Translations under genes and position numbers: made by a program
The notes under the pieces: model-generated
The model's input: the letters and a program-made list of their open reading frames with translations, nothing else
The model's database searches: none
Told to the model about the DNA's origin: nothing
Shown here: positions 1 to 8,652 of the stretch, one piece after another
How the letters are laid out: every line of letters starts with the position of its first letter
Position numbering within the stretch: position 1 is the stretch's first letter
Source of the DNA: an uncultured Succinatimonas sp.
Lineage (GTDB): Bacteria > Pseudomonadota > Gammaproteobacteria > Enterobacterales > Succinivibrionaceae
Reading direction: 5' to 3'
Length of the DNA: 64,000 nucleotides
NCBI RefSeq assembly: GCF_905203285.1
Contig: NZ_CAJKVK010000001.1
Span: 16,443-80,442 of the forward strand

Positions 1-553
1 GAATAGCAGGAAGATTTTCTACTAAGGTTTTAGCCCCTAAAGAAGCCAGTTTGTCAAAAAGCGATCCTGATGTGTCATTTTCGCTGATGGGCATTTTTGC
101 TTTTACAAGCATGTCGCCGGCGTCAAGCTCTTTGACGATTTTCATGATGGTAACGCCGGTAACGGAGTTGCCGTCTAAAAGAGCTCTTTGAATCGGGGCG
201 GCGCCGCGATATGCAGGAAGGAGCGATCCGTGAACATTAATGCAGCCAAGTCGCGGTCCGTGAACAACGCTTTCAGGAAGAATAACTCCGTAAGCGACTA
301 CTATTGCAAGATCGGCGTTAAAACTTAAAAACTTTTCTACGTCTTCGTTATTTTTAAAGTTTTCAGGCGTTAAAACTTCAATATTGTGTAAAAGAGCCAA
401 CTCTTTTACTGGGCTTGGCGTAAGCTTGTGTCCGCGGCCTGCCGGACGATCAGGCTGAGTGTAAACTGCGCAGGGAATTATTTCCGCGTCGATTAACGCT
501 TTTAGGTGAACTGCGGCAAAATCAGGAGTCCCGGCAAAAATAATCTTACTCAT
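1..553 (-). CDS. fmt: Methionyl-tRNA formyltransferase, N-terminal part (cut by window edge)
   Basis: Transfers a formyl group from 10-formyl-THF to initiator Met-tRNA. The reverse strand reads MSKIIFAGTPDFAA from the ATG at 553-551, then continues without a stop to position 1. The family signature HGSLLPAYRGAAPIQRA is present, and TQPDRPAGRGHK near the N-terminus is typical of Fmt. About 184 residues are visible; the rest of the catalytic domain and the C-terminal domain lie outside. The start codon overlaps the 3' end of def by 8 bases, so the two are translationally coupled in the usual def-fmt operon. Confidence 0.95.
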   Translation of the reverse strand, partial: MSKIIFAGTPDFAAVHLKALIDAEIIPCAVYTQPDRPAGRGHKLTPSPVKELALLHNIEVLTPENFKNNEDVEKFLSFNADLAIVVAYGVILPESVVHGPRLGCINVHGSLLPAYRGAAPIQRALLDGNSVTGVTIMKIVKELDAGDMLVKAKMPISENDTSGSLFDKLASLGAKTLVENLPAI

Positions 554-1073
554 GAGCGCGCGAAAGCTCCTTTTTAAGCTTGCGGTATTTGGTTAAAAGA
601 CGATCTCTTTTTAATCTTGACAGGTAATCAATGAAAAGTTTTCCGTCCAGATGATCAAGCTCGTGCTGCATGCAGATGGCAAGAAGTCCGTCTGCTTCAT
701 AGACTTGTTTTTGTCCGTTTAAATCCTGGCATTCTAAAGTGATCTTTTCAAAACGCTTTACTTCGGCACGGTATTCAGGAACGGACAGACAGCCTTCCTC
801 TGAGGCAACTTCACCTTCCTTGGCGGTGATTTTAGGATTAATCAGCACGAGTTTGTTTTTTCCCTGTTTCCCGTCCTCTTCAGGAATATCAATAACGACG
901 ATACGCTTTTCAATACCGATTTGCGGAGCTGCAAGGCCAATGCCTTCATCGTCATACATGGTTTCAAACATATCGTCGGTAAGTTCTTTTAATGTGTCGT
1001 CAAACTCGGTTACCGGAGCACAAATTTGTCTTAATCTTTCATCGGGAAAAGTGACGATTTCACGGATAGCCAT
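546..1073 (-). CDS. def: Peptide deformylase
   Basis: Removes the N-terminal formyl group from new proteins; cytoplasmic Fe(II)-type metallohydrolase. All three family motifs are visible in 175 residues: GIGLAAPQIG (44-53), EEGCLSV (92-98, metal ligand Cys95) and QHELDH (136-141, ligands His137 and His141 with catalytic Glu138). Length is normal for a gammaproteobacterial Def. It precedes fmt in the same transcript and overlaps it by 8 bases, so formylation and deformylation are made together. The ATG at 1073 is preceded on the minus strand by a good AAGGAG ribosome binding site. Confidence 0.97.
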   Translation of the reverse strand: MAIREIVTFPDERLRQICAPVTEFDDTLKELTDDMFETMYDDEGIGLAAPQIGIEKRIVVIDIPEEDGKQGKNKLVLINPKITAKEGEVASEEGCLSVPEYRAEVKRFEKITLECQDLNGQKQVYEADGLLAICMQHELDHLDGKLFIDYLSRLKRDRLLTKYRKLKKELSRAHE

Positions 1074-1293
1074 TTCTTCTCCTTAAAGCGGCATCTTTAA
1101 AAATTTCGCTAAATAACATTTAAAGCACACATACGTAAGTTGAATTTTACCACGTAGCGGATTTTTCCGCATTTTTGGGCTGTTTCACATGAAAAAGCGG
1201 GTTTAAAAAATATATAACCAAAAGATAGTGTTGAAAATTAGGCGTTTTTTTGTTTTTTAGTTACAATTGCACCTCTTTTTTTGAGGGCACAAA

Positions 1294-1887
1294 ATGCAAA
1301 CTAAACAAAAAGAACTGGAAGATCAATGTAAAGCCGATGACGGATTGGATGTAGGCGATCCTTGTCCTAAATGCGGTTCTCCTTTGGTTTTGCGCCAATC
1401 TTCTCACGGTGAGTTTTTAGGCTGTTCGGATTTCCCTGCCTGTAAGTTCGTACAATATTCAAGGTTTAAGCATGCGGTAATGACCTTGCTGCGTCTTGAC
1501 GCTCCGTGCCCTAAATGCGGAGCTCCTTTAGAAGTTAAAAAAGGCCGTTACGGTATGTACATCGGCTGTTCTGATTACGAAAACTGTAATTTTATTTATT
1601 CGGAAACGGAAAAAACGCTTATTGCTTGCCCTGTGTGCAAAAAGGGTAAATTGATTGAAAGAAGCAATAGAACGGGGAAAAGATTTTTCGGCTGTTCAAA
1701 TTATCCTGAATGCGGTTTTTCCGTACCGGGAGAGCCGGTAGAAAGTACTTGCGCACATTGCGGATTCCCGCTTAAGTTTAAGAAAAGGATTAAAGACGGA
1801 AGAATTGTCTTAAAGTGCGGCAATCCTGTTTGCTCTTCACGCAGATCTCGAAAATATGAGTTTTTTGCTGAAGAAAAAGTAAGTTAA
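1294..1887 (+). CDS. yrdD: Topoisomerase I C-terminal-like zinc-ribbon protein (YrdD type)
   Basis: A 197-residue protein made almost entirely of four four-cysteine zinc ribbons of the type found at the C-terminus of DNA topoisomerase I. Each begins CPKC, CPVC or CAHC and ends in a second cysteine pair such as GCSDFPAC, GCSDYENC, GCSNYPEC and CGNPVC. No topoisomerase catalytic domain is present. The family (E. coli YrdD) sits beside tsaC and aroE as here; its role is not established, although DNA or RNA binding is likely. GAGGG at 1283-1287, six bases before the ATG, supports the start. Confidence 0.88.
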   Translation: MQTKQKELEDQCKADDGLDVGDPCPKCGSPLVLRQSSHGEFLGCSDFPACKFVQYSRFKHAVMTLLRLDAPCPKCGAPLEVKKGRYGMYIGCSDYENCNFIYSETEKTLIACPVCKKGKLIERSNRTGKRFFGCSNYPECGFSVPGEPVESTCAHCGFPLKFKKRIKDGRIVLKCGNPVCSSRRSRKYEFFAEEKVS

Positions 1888-1961
1888 AGTCCATTTGCTT
1901 GGTCTTAAAATGCTAAAATTAATCTTTGTTTTTATTTTTAGCGCGATTTATGGAGTTAACG

Positions 1962-2462
1962 ATGTCAAAACATTTCGTGGCTATTTTGATGGGTTCTGAT
2001 TCTGATTTGCCTTTAGTCCAGAATACTATCGATATTTTAAAGAGTTTTAACATTAAAGTAGAAGTTCGCGTGGCTTCAGCTCATCGTACTCCTGATGTGG
2101 TTTCCTCTTTCGTTCAGGACAGTGAAAAACGCGGATGCGGCGTTTATATTTGTGCCGCAGGTCTTGCCGCTCATTTAGCCGGTGCCGTTGCCGCCCGCAC
2201 TACTCGTCCTGTTATCGGTATTCCGGTTGACGGCGGTCCTTTAAAGGGTGTTGACGCTTTATATTCAACCGTAATGATGCCTGGCGGAATTCCTGTTGCC
2301 ACCGTTGCCGTAGGTAAAGCCGGTGCTAAGAATGCCGCATATCTTGCAGCTCAGATTTTAGCTTTGACCGATCCTGATCTTGATGCTTTGGTTAAAGCCG
2401 ATCGTGAAAAGGCAGCTAAAGAAGTCATGGCTAAAGACGCTGCATTGCAGGAAAAACTTTAA
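1962..2462 (+). CDS. purE: N5-carboxyaminoimidazole ribonucleotide mutase
   Basis: Class I PurE converts N5-CAIR to CAIR in purine synthesis. The 166-residue protein has MGSDSDLP (10-17), the active-site SAHRTP (39-44, His41), and a glycine/alanine-rich stretch with [10 protein letters not shown], followed by GIPV. The ATG at 1962 is preferred because GGAG at 1952-1955 lies six bases upstream and homologues begin at this point; a longer TTG start at 1926 would add a non-conserved tail. The usual partner purK is not next to it. Instead tsaC starts at the very next base, so purE leads the tsaC-aroE-rsmJ operon. Confidence 0.95.
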   Translation: MSKHFVAILMGSDSDLPLVQNTIDILKSFNIKVEVRVASAHRTPDVVSSFVQDSEKRGCGVYICAAGLAAHLAGAVAARTTRPVIGIPVDGGPLKGVDALYSTVMMPGGIPVATVAVGKAGAKNAAYLAAQILALTDPDLDALVKADREKAAKEVMAKDAALQEKL

Positions 2463-3032
2463 GTGGACGATCCTAAGCTTGTAAAGGCTGCAGAGATCTT
2501 AAAACAAGGCGGGGTAGTGATTGCCCCGACCGAAGGTCTTTACGGAATAAGCTGTCTTGCTTCAAATGACAGGGCAGTTGAAAGAGTAATTAAGGTTAAA
2601 GAACGTTCAAGCGCCAAAGGTCTTATCGTGGCCGTATCGTCTTTTGACATGGCTCAAGACCTTATCGATTTTTCAAAGCTTAGTTCTGAAAACATTGATT
2701 TTATGCTCAGTATGTGGCCCGGTCCCCATACTTTTATCGTGCCTGCGGCAAAAAGCGTGTCATCGCTTGTAACCGGAGGCAGGGATAATATCGCTTTGCG
2801 CTTTACCGCTTTCTCTACATTGCAAAGACTATGTGATTTAAGCGGCGGTCCTCTTATTTCAAGCAGCGCTAATATTTCAGGCTATCCTCCGCTTATGACG
2901 CTCCACGAACTTAATGCTGTTTTTGGCGGTAAAGTTGATTATATTCTTGATTTACCTTGCCAAGGTCTTAAAGGACCGAGTTCCATTCATGATGCGATAA
3001 CCGGTAAGTTATTGCGTAAAGGCGGGGTTTAA
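2463..3032 (+). CDS. tsaC: Threonylcarbamoyl-AMP synthase
   Basis: Makes threonylcarbamoyl-adenylate from threonine, bicarbonate and ATP, the first step of the tRNA t6A37 modification. The 189-residue YrdC/Sua5-type protein shows PTEGLYG, the ligand-binding K-x-R-S-S-x-K-G stretch (KERSSAKG) and LISSSANISG; its length matches E. coli TsaC. The start is GTG, directly abutting the purE TAA, so translation is probably coupled. The t6A-cycle enzyme TcdA is also encoded in this window (37789-38520). Confidence 0.93.
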   Translation: MDDPKLVKAAEILKQGGVVIAPTEGLYGISCLASNDRAVERVIKVKERSSAKGLIVAVSSFDMAQDLIDFSKLSSENIDFMLSMWPGPHTFIVPAAKSVSSLVTGGRDNIALRFTAFSTLQRLCDLSGGPLISSSANISGYPPLMTLHELNAVFGGKVDYILDLPCQGLKGPSSIHDAITGKLLRKGGV

Positions 3033-3044
3033 CGGTGATTTTTT

Positions 3045-3866
3045 ATGTCAGATAAATACGCGGTTTTCGGTAATCCGATAGCTCACTCTCTTTCCCCTTT
3101 GATTCATGCTTTTTTTGCCAAAACCTTAAATGAAGATATTGAATACGGCAGGGTCTTGGTAGAGGAAGGCGGTTTTGTTAAAGCGGCTGATGAGTTTAAA
3201 GCAACAGGCGGCAAGGGGGTTAATGTCACGGCACCTTGTAAAATTGATGCTTTTAATTATGTTGACAAATTATCTGACGCGGCAAAAATAGCCGGTGCCG
3301 TTAATACCGTTAAATTTACCGCTGACGGGGTATTAGGTGACAACACTGACGGCGTCGGTTTTATTTCCGATCTAAAAAGGCTCAAGGCAAAGCTCGAAGG
3401 TGCCAACGTCCTGTTAATCGGTGCAGGCGGCGCGGCGCAGGGAATTTTATATCCTTTAGTTAAATCGGAAGCTGCAAAGATTACGGTGGTAAACCGTACG
3501 GAGAGTAAGGCTTTGTCTTTAGCTAAGAAATTCAATTCCGATAAGGTTGATGCTAAAGGCTTTGATTCTCTTACCGGGGATTTTTCGGTAATTATCAACG
3601 CCAGCTCTTCAAGCCTTTTTAAAGAGTTGCCGCCCATTAACGATGCTTTTATTAAAAAGGCGGCTTTCGTTTACGATCTTGCTTACACTAAAGAAGGCTC
3701 GACCGTGTTTACGCAAAAAGCTCAAAGTCTTGGCGTAAGCGCGGCTTTTGACGGCCTGGGTATGCTCATTATGCAGGCTGCTGCAAGCTATGAAATCTGG
3801 CGCGGCGTTCGTCCCGATGTTGAGGCGGCTATTTCTTATATGCGTTCTGTCCTGAGTTCGCGCTAA
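3045..3866 (+). CDS. aroE: Shikimate dehydrogenase (NADP+)
   Basis: Reduces 3-dehydroshikimate to shikimate in the aromatic pathway. The 273-residue protein has the substrate-binding N-terminus GNPIAHSLSPLIH (9-21), NVTAPCK with catalytic Lys66 (most homologues have NVTxPFK), catalytic Asp102 in GDNTDG, a Rossmann glycine motif GAGGAAQGI, NRT at the NADP phosphate site, and GLGMLIMQAA near the C-terminus. It follows tsaC by 12 bases and is followed immediately by rsmJ. The yrdD-tsaC-aroE grouping is typical of gammaproteobacteria. Confidence 0.96.
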   Translation: MSDKYAVFGNPIAHSLSPLIHAFFAKTLNEDIEYGRVLVEEGGFVKAADEFKATGGKGVNVTAPCKIDAFNYVDKLSDAAKIAGAVNTVKFTADGVLGDNTDGVGFISDLKRLKAKLEGANVLLIGAGGAAQGILYPLVKSEAAKITVVNRTESKALSLAKKFNSDKVDAKGFDSLTGDFSVIINASSSSLFKELPPINDAFIKKAAFVYDLAYTKEGSTVFTQKAQSLGVSAAFDGLGMLIMQAAASYEIWRGVRPDVEAAISYMRSVLSSR

Positions 3867-4610
3867 ATGCTTACGGTTAAACTTTATCCTGATTCAAATA
3901 TCGTATTAAATGACGATCTTAAAAGTGATCTTGAAGAGATACAAAAACTTCAGGTAAGTGATGACATCACTTTACATATCGCGGATAAAGTTTTTCTGTC
4001 TTGGGACTCTGATCCTAAATTAAAGCCTTTATGCTTTGACTTTTTATCCGATAAGCTTATTTATCGGATAAGTCATGGCGGCAAACACAAAGAAAATGTG
4101 GCTAGGGCGGTGACATCAGGACTTAGTCATCCGGTTGTTTTTGATGCAACGGCAGGCATGGGCCGAGACTCTTTTATTTTACAGTGTGCCGGGTGCAGTG
4201 TTTATATGTTTGAACGCAATCCGGTAATTTGGCTTTTGCTGCGCGATGCTTTAACCCGTGCGTCTTCTTCTCCTTTTTTTAAAGATTTACCCAACGGTCT
4301 TCCTTCTTTGATGCCTTGCGGTGAGGCGTGTCGCTATCAAGGTGATGTCGTTCCTGACGTCATATATTACGATCCGATGTTTCCTGACAGGAAGAAAAGC
4401 GCTTTAGTAAAAAAAGAAATGCGGATTTTCAAAGCGCTTATCGGTGCGGACGAGGATATTGAAAGCACTCTTTTAGCGCTTATCCGTATGGCAACACATA
4501 AAGTTATCTTAAAACGTCCGCAAACTGCAGCACCTATTTCTTTTCAAGATGTTAAGCCCATCGGCTCGGTAGAGGGCGGAGCTTGCCGCTTTGATATCTA
4601 TATGCACTGA
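3867..4610 (+). CDS. rsmJ: 16S rRNA (guanine1516-N2)-methyltransferase
   Basis: SAM-dependent methyltransferase acting on G1516 of 16S rRNA. The 247-residue protein carries the SAM-binding FDATAGMGRDSF and the family-specific DPMFPDRKKSALVKKEMR, which includes the catalytic DPMF (NPPF-like) motif. The ATG at 3867 abuts the aroE stop with no gap, so coupling is expected. Last gene of the purE-tsaC-aroE-rsmJ run. No clear hairpin terminator was seen in the 145-base gap before the LacI-type regulator. Confidence 0.93.
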   Translation: MLTVKLYPDSNIVLNDDLKSDLEEIQKLQVSDDITLHIADKVFLSWDSDPKLKPLCFDFLSDKLIYRISHGGKHKENVARAVTSGLSHPVVFDATAGMGRDSFILQCAGCSVYMFERNPVIWLLLRDALTRASSSPFFKDLPNGLPSLMPCGEACRYQGDVVPDVIYYDPMFPDRKKSALVKKEMRIFKALIGADEDIESTLLALIRMATHKVILKRPQTAAPISFQDVKPIGSVEGGACRFDIYMH

Positions 4611-4646
4611 TGTTTTTCATCTTTTTTGAGTAAATAAAAACTAAAT

Positions 4647-4679
4647 TTTGCTCAAATTTCCAAAAATTTTGCGCAAATA
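4647..4679. promoter_or_regulatory. Tandem LacI-type operator candidates before the regulator gene
   Basis: TTTGCGCAAA at 4668-4677 is a perfect 10-bp palindrome, and TTTGCTCAAA at 4647-4656 differs by one base. Their centres are 21 bp apart, about two helical turns. The 12-mer TTTGCGCAAATA (4668-4679) recurs exactly at 5816-5827 before the adjacent operon. Autoregulation by the LacI-family protein at 4756 is inferred. Confidence 0.55.
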
Positions 4680-4755
4680 ATCTCGGAATTTTTGTATACT
4701 AAAAATGTTTTTTTAGTAATAGACCGATTTTTGCGTCAATTTGCGGTGAATAATT

Positions 4756-5748
4756 TTGGTTAGTATTGTCGATATTGCTAAAGAGTGCGGCGTTACTCCG
4801 TCAACTGTTTCGCGTGCTTTAAACGGTAAAGACGGTGTCTCAGAGGCATTAAGGGATAAGATCATAAAAACAAGCGTTGAGCTTGGCTATGAATCAAATG
4901 AAAAAGCCCGCTGGCTTGCCACCAAAGAAAGCCGGCAAATCGGCTTGATTCTTCCTGATATCACTTCTCCTTTTTATGCCGCAATCGCCAAAGGAGTATG
5001 TGATTATTTAAGGCCGCTTGGCTACAGCGTGCTTTTGTGTAATTCTTCCCGCGATCGCAACGAAGAAAAAGAAAACATTAAATTACTGCAGCGTCAAAGA
5101 GTAGACGGCGTAGTAATTATTTCCGTAACCGCAAAAGAAGAAGAGCTTTTTCCTCTTGTTAAAAGCGGCATTAAAGTGGTAGCTGCCGACGTTGAAATCG
5201 GTCCGAGTTTTTCAAGCGTAGTTAATGATAACTATCAAGGCGCGCTGATGTTGTTTCGGCACATGATAAAGTGCGGGAGCAGGAACATAGGCTGCATTTT
5301 AGGTGAGGCGCAGTCCCAAACTACTGTTGATCGACTCAATGCCTTAAAACGCGTACTTGAGGAAAACTCCATTACATTTAATAAAGATAACGTTATTTAC
5401 ACTGATGCTACTTTTGAAAACGGCTATAAAAAAGCAAAACAGCTTATAAGTAAAAAAATAGATTCCCTTTTTGCCATTAATGATACCGTGGCTTTAGGCG
5501 TGATTAAGTACTGTCAGGATCACGGCATTAATATTCCTCATGATCTTAAGGTCGCAGGTTATGACGATCTTGAGATCGGAAGCATGATTGATGTTCCTTT
5601 AACTACGGTGCATCAGCGTAAGGTATTGCTTGGCAGAAAAGCCGCGGAGTTATTGCTTCAGGAAATAAAATCCCATTCCGAGCCGTTTAAGATCGTTTTG
5701 GCTCCTAAGCTTACCGTTCGTTCTTCTTGTGGGGAGAAGCTTCTTTAA
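4756..5748 (+). CDS. LacI/GalR-family transcriptional regulator
   Basis: A 330-residue repressor with the family's N-terminal helix-turn-helix and hinge: VSIVDIAKECGVTPSTVSRA (2-21), then a periplasmic-binding-protein-like sensor domain beginning QIGLILPDITSPFYAA. The start is TTG at 4756; an in-frame TGA at 4747-4749 excludes anything longer, and GGTGA lies six bases upstream. The gene lies upstream of, and codirectional with, the split transketolase/TRAP operon, and the same palindrome occurs before both. It is therefore the likely local repressor. The ligand is unknown; by context, a sugar or a phosphorylated intermediate. Confidence 0.92.
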   Translation: MVSIVDIAKECGVTPSTVSRALNGKDGVSEALRDKIIKTSVELGYESNEKARWLATKESRQIGLILPDITSPFYAAIAKGVCDYLRPLGYSVLLCNSSRDRNEEKENIKLLQRQRVDGVVIISVTAKEEELFPLVKSGIKVVAADVEIGPSFSSVVNDNYQGALMLFRHMIKCGSRNIGCILGEAQSQTTVDRLNALKRVLEENSITFNKDNVIYTDATFENGYKKAKQLISKKIDSLFAINDTVALGVIKYCQDHGINIPHDLKVAGYDDLEIGSMIDVPLTTVHQRKVLLGRKAAELLLQEIKSHSEPFKIVLAPKLTVRSSCGEKLL

Positions 5749-5788
5749 AAAATAGTTTTGCGGATTTTGTCAGTAAATGTCCGCAATT

Positions 5789-5831
5789 TGTGATAGTTGT
5801 CACTGTAGTCAAACGTTTGCGCAAATATACT
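5789..5831 (+). promoter_or_regulatory. CRP-like site, LacI-type operators and -10 box of the transketolase/TRAP operon
   Basis: TGTGATAGTTGTCACT at 5789-5804 matches nine of ten bases of the CRP consensus TGTGA-N6-TCACA. CAAACGTTTG (5810-5819) and TTTGCGCAAA (5816-5825) are overlapping perfect palindromes. TATACT at 5826-5831 is a good -10. A start near 5838 would put the CRP centre at about -41.5, the class II activator position, and the operators between -35 and -10. This predicts cAMP-CRP activation and LacI-type repression. Confidence 0.65.
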
Positions 5832-5875
5832 CAAATTATATAGTCCAATAAATGTTTTTTAATTTCGGAGTATGT

Positions 5876-6691
5876 ATGCAAGCTGATTTACAGCAGATAG
5901 CCGCTAAATTACGCGGTTTGGCATTGGAAGCTATATTTGCAGGCGGCTCGGGACATCCGGGCGGATCCTTGTCTTTAGGCGAAATCATGGCAGTTTTGTA
6001 TTTTGAGGCTGCAAATATTGATGCAAACGATCCTAAAAACCCCAAGCGCGATCGCGTTGTTTTAAGTAAGGGCCATGCCTGCCCGATTTTATATGCCGCA
6101 TTATGCCTTAAGGGCTTTATTACCAAGGAACAATTGCTTTCATTGCGCCATACCGACAGCTTCCTTCAGGGCCATCCGGATATGAAGGGAACCCCCGGCG
6201 TTGACATGTCAACCGGATCTTTAGGTCAGGGTATCTCGGCAGCTTGCGGCATCGCGATGGGCGCTAAGCTTAAAAAAGAAGATTTTCATGTTTATGCAAT
6301 TTTAGGCGACGGTGAGCTTGATGAAGGTCAGGTTTGGGAAGCTCTGATGTTTGCCGCTCACTACAAGCTTGATAATCTTACGATTATCGTTGATCACAAC
6401 GGTTTGCAGATTGACGGACCTAACAGCGAGGTTATGGATTTATCCAACTTAAAGGCACGTTTTGATGCTTTTGGTTTAAATACCATTGAAATTGACGGAA
6501 ATAATCTTGATGAAGTAAGACAATCTCTTGCGCTTGCCCGTGAAGTGAAAGGCAAACCTACTCTTATCCTTGCCAATACCGTTAAAGGTAAGGGAGTAAG
6601 CTTCATGGAAAATCAGGTAGGTTGGCACGGCAAAGCCCCGAGCAAAGAAGATTTGGCTAAGGCACTTGCAGAGTTAGGCGTAGAGGAATAA
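5876..6691 (+). CDS. Transketolase, N-terminal (TPP-binding) subunit
   Basis: A 271-residue subunit equal to the first third of a normal transketolase. Visible features: GSGHPGG (25-31, catalytic-type His27), SKGHA (64-68) and the thiamine-pyrophosphate/Mg motif GDGELDEGQVWEA (145-157) with DHNGLQIDG. The ATG at 5876 is chosen because CGGAG lies five bases upstream; an upstream ATG at 5852 lacks a site. The C-terminal subunit starts six bases after its stop. Split transketolases occur in several catabolic operons, for example apulose-4-phosphate transketolase AptA/AptB, so the donor substrate here cannot be fixed from sequence. Confidence 0.92.
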   Translation: MQADLQQIAAKLRGLALEAIFAGGSGHPGGSLSLGEIMAVLYFEAANIDANDPKNPKRDRVVLSKGHACPILYAALCLKGFITKEQLLSLRHTDSFLQGHPDMKGTPGVDMSTGSLGQGISAACGIAMGAKLKKEDFHVYAILGDGELDEGQVWEALMFAAHYKLDNLTIIVDHNGLQIDGPNSEVMDLSNLKARFDAFGLNTIEIDGNNLDEVRQSLALAREVKGKPTLILANTVKGKGVSFMENQVGWHGKAPSKEDLAKALAELGVEE

Positions 6692-6696
6692 AGAAA

Positions 6697-7611
6697 ATGA
6701 AAGCAAATCGACAGGCATTCGGTGAAGCTTTAGTAGAGCTTTACAAATCAAAGCCCAACATCGTCTCCCTTGACGCTGATTTGGCTGCAGCTACTTACAG
6801 CGCTGTCTTCCAAAAAGAACATCCTGAATCTTTTATTGACTGCGGTATTGCCGAGCAGAATATGATGACCGTGGCGGCAGGTTTGTCAACTACAGGTCTT
6901 ATTCCTTTTGTCAGCACCTTTGCCGTTTTTGCAAGTCTCCGCGCCGGAGAACAGTTCCGCAACAGCATTTGTTATCCGCACCTTAACGTTAAAGTTGTAG
7001 GCACCCACGCAGGTATTGAATGCGGCGCTGACGGCGCTACCCATCAGGCCCTTGAGGATATCGCCCTGATGCGTACCATTCCGGGAACCGTCGTTTTGGC
7101 TCCGGCTGACGCATACGCCACTCGCGCTCTCGTGTTTGCGATGGCGGATCATGAAGGTCCTTGCTATATGCGTGTGGGCCGCGACAAAGTAGAAGAGATT
7201 TATGACGCTTCAGCTAAATTTGAAATCGGCGGATCTCATTGCTTGCGCAAGGGCGATAAAGCAGCAATTTTAGCCGCAGGCGACAGAGTACAAAGCGCTC
7301 TTGAGGCAGCTTCAATTTTAGAAAAAGAAGGCATTAAGGTCAGCGTCTACGATATGTACTCAATTAAGCCTTTAGATGAAAATGCCGTTAAAGAAGCTGC
7401 AGAATGCGGATTAATCGTGACGGTTGAAGATCATCAGAAGGTCGGCGGATTAGGCAGTGCCGTTTGTGAGTGCGTACGCCGCAATAAGCCGTGCAAAGTC
7501 GTAACCATGGGCATGGAGAGCTTCGGACGCTCAGGCCCGTCTTCAGAACTATTCAAATTTTACGGTTTAGATGCTGATGCAATAGTTAAAACCGTTAAAG
7601 AAAATATTTAA
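6697..7611 (+). CDS. Transketolase, C-terminal (pyrimidine-binding) subunit
   Basis: A 304-residue partner of the preceding subunit. It contains the pyrimidine-binding domain with catalytic glutamate Glu53 in CGIAEQNM (49-56), aromatic residues in FVSTFAVFAS that contact the TPP ring, and the C-terminal domain. Together the two chains make about 575 residues, shorter than the roughly 660 of a housekeeping transketolase, as is usual for split forms. The gene is cotranscribed with the N-subunit and the TRAP transporter. A DXS-like activity is less likely because the two-gene split and the transporter linkage suggest catabolism. Confidence 0.92.
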   Translation: MKANRQAFGEALVELYKSKPNIVSLDADLAAATYSAVFQKEHPESFIDCGIAEQNMMTVAAGLSTTGLIPFVSTFAVFASLRAGEQFRNSICYPHLNVKVVGTHAGIECGADGATHQALEDIALMRTIPGTVVLAPADAYATRALVFAMADHEGPCYMRVGRDKVEEIYDASAKFEIGGSHCLRKGDKAAILAAGDRVQSALEAASILEKEGIKVSVYDMYSIKPLDENAVKEAAECGLIVTVEDHQKVGGLGSAVCECVRRNKPCKVVTMGMESFGRSGPSSELFKFYGLDADAIVKTVKENI

Positions 7612-7645
7612 TAAAAACCGTTTTTATCACTGTGAGGAGATGAAC

Positions 7646-8641
7646 ATGAAAGTTAAAACTATGTTAGGTGCAGCTTTAGCTGCCGCATTGATGGCAAGTG
7701 CCGGTATGTCCCAGGCTGATGATACCATCACCATGCGTTTTGCCAACGCTACCAACCAGGCGGCAAAAGACGCAGCTGTAGCAATGATTGACGTGGTACA
7801 GAAAGAATCTGGCGGTACCATTCAAATCAAACATTTCCCTGACAATATGTTAGGTGATGACCGTGTTGCTATCGAGTCCACCATTATGGGTGATATCGAT
7901 ATCGTTTTGGCACAGCCTTCAACTTTAACTTCATTTATTCCTGACGTTTATTTGTGGGACGCTCCGTTCTTGTTTGCCACCGCTGAAGATGCAATCCGCT
8001 GCTTTAACAGCGATATCGGCAAGACCATTAACGGTAAAGTAGAAAGCCGCAATCTTCACTACTTCACCATGGTAGGCAACGGCTTCCGTCACTACACCAA
8101 CAATAAAGTTGCAGTAAAGGTTCCTGCTGACGTCGCAGGCGCTAAGGTTCGTGTACAGGAATCTGAAATTCAGATGGCTCAGTGGAAAGCCTGGGGCGCA
8201 AATCCTACCCCGATGGCCTTTGCTGAAGTATTGCCGGCTTTGCAGCAGGGCACTATCGACGCTCAGGAGAACCCTCTTGCCATTATCGATGCCAACAAGC
8301 TTTATGAAGTTCAGCACTATATTTCATTGACCGGTCATCAGTACAGCCCGCAGATCCTGCTTATGAATAAAGCACGCTGGGAATCTTTGTCCGATGCTCA
8401 GAAGAAGGCTATGAACGACGGTGTGGAAACCTTCATTAAAGTTCAGCGCGAGCGCTCTATTGAACTAGACGCTCTTTCCGAGAAGAAGTTCAAGGACGCA
8501 GGCTGCGAAATCATTACTCTTACCGATGCTGAGCGCCAGCAGTGGATTGACAAAGCCAAAGAAGGCGGCGTTTATGACTTGGTCAAGAGCATGATGGATA
8601 CTCCTGAGTACGTTGACCGCGTCTTGAATAAAGACTACTAA
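7646..8641 (+). CDS. dctP: TRAP transporter substrate-binding protein, DctP family
   Basis: Periplasmic receptor of a tripartite ATP-independent transporter. The 331-residue protein starts with a Sec signal peptide (MKVKTMLGAALAAALMAS, probable cleavage after SQA at 22-24). It keeps the conserved ligand-carboxylate arginine (Arg169 in AKVRVQES) and the QENP motif (207-210). The second ATG (7646) is chosen because GAGGAG lies six bases upstream; the first (7640) is almost on top of it. The arginine suggests an acidic ligand such as a sugar acid or another carboxylate, but this is inference. Confidence 0.92.
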   Translation: MKVKTMLGAALAAALMASAGMSQADDTITMRFANATNQAAKDAAVAMIDVVQKESGGTIQIKHFPDNMLGDDRVAIESTIMGDIDIVLAQPSTLTSFIPDVYLWDAPFLFATAEDAIRCFNSDIGKTINGKVESRNLHYFTMVGNGFRHYTNNKVAVKVPADVAGAKVRVQESEIQMAQWKAWGANPTPMAFAEVLPALQQGTIDAQENPLAIIDANKLYEVQHYISLTGHQYSPQILLMNKARWESLSDAQKKAMNDGVETFIKVQRERSIELDALSEKKFKDAGCEIITLTDAERQQWIDKAKEGGVYDLVKSMMDTPEYVDRVLNKDY

Positions 8642-8652
8642 TCCCTCTATTT

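Noticed and set aside
739..1086. Plus-strand open frame of 115 codons across def
   Set aside because: It is antisense to def, which has all three deformylase motifs; the product is Ser/Ile-rich without recognisable motifs.
3257..3637. Minus-strand open frame of 126 codons across aroE
   Set aside because: It is a shadow of aroE in the antisense frame, with no independent start signal.
7931..8317. Minus-strand open frame of 128 codons across dctP
   Set aside because: Antisense shadow; dctP has a signal peptide and conserved TRAP receptor motifs.
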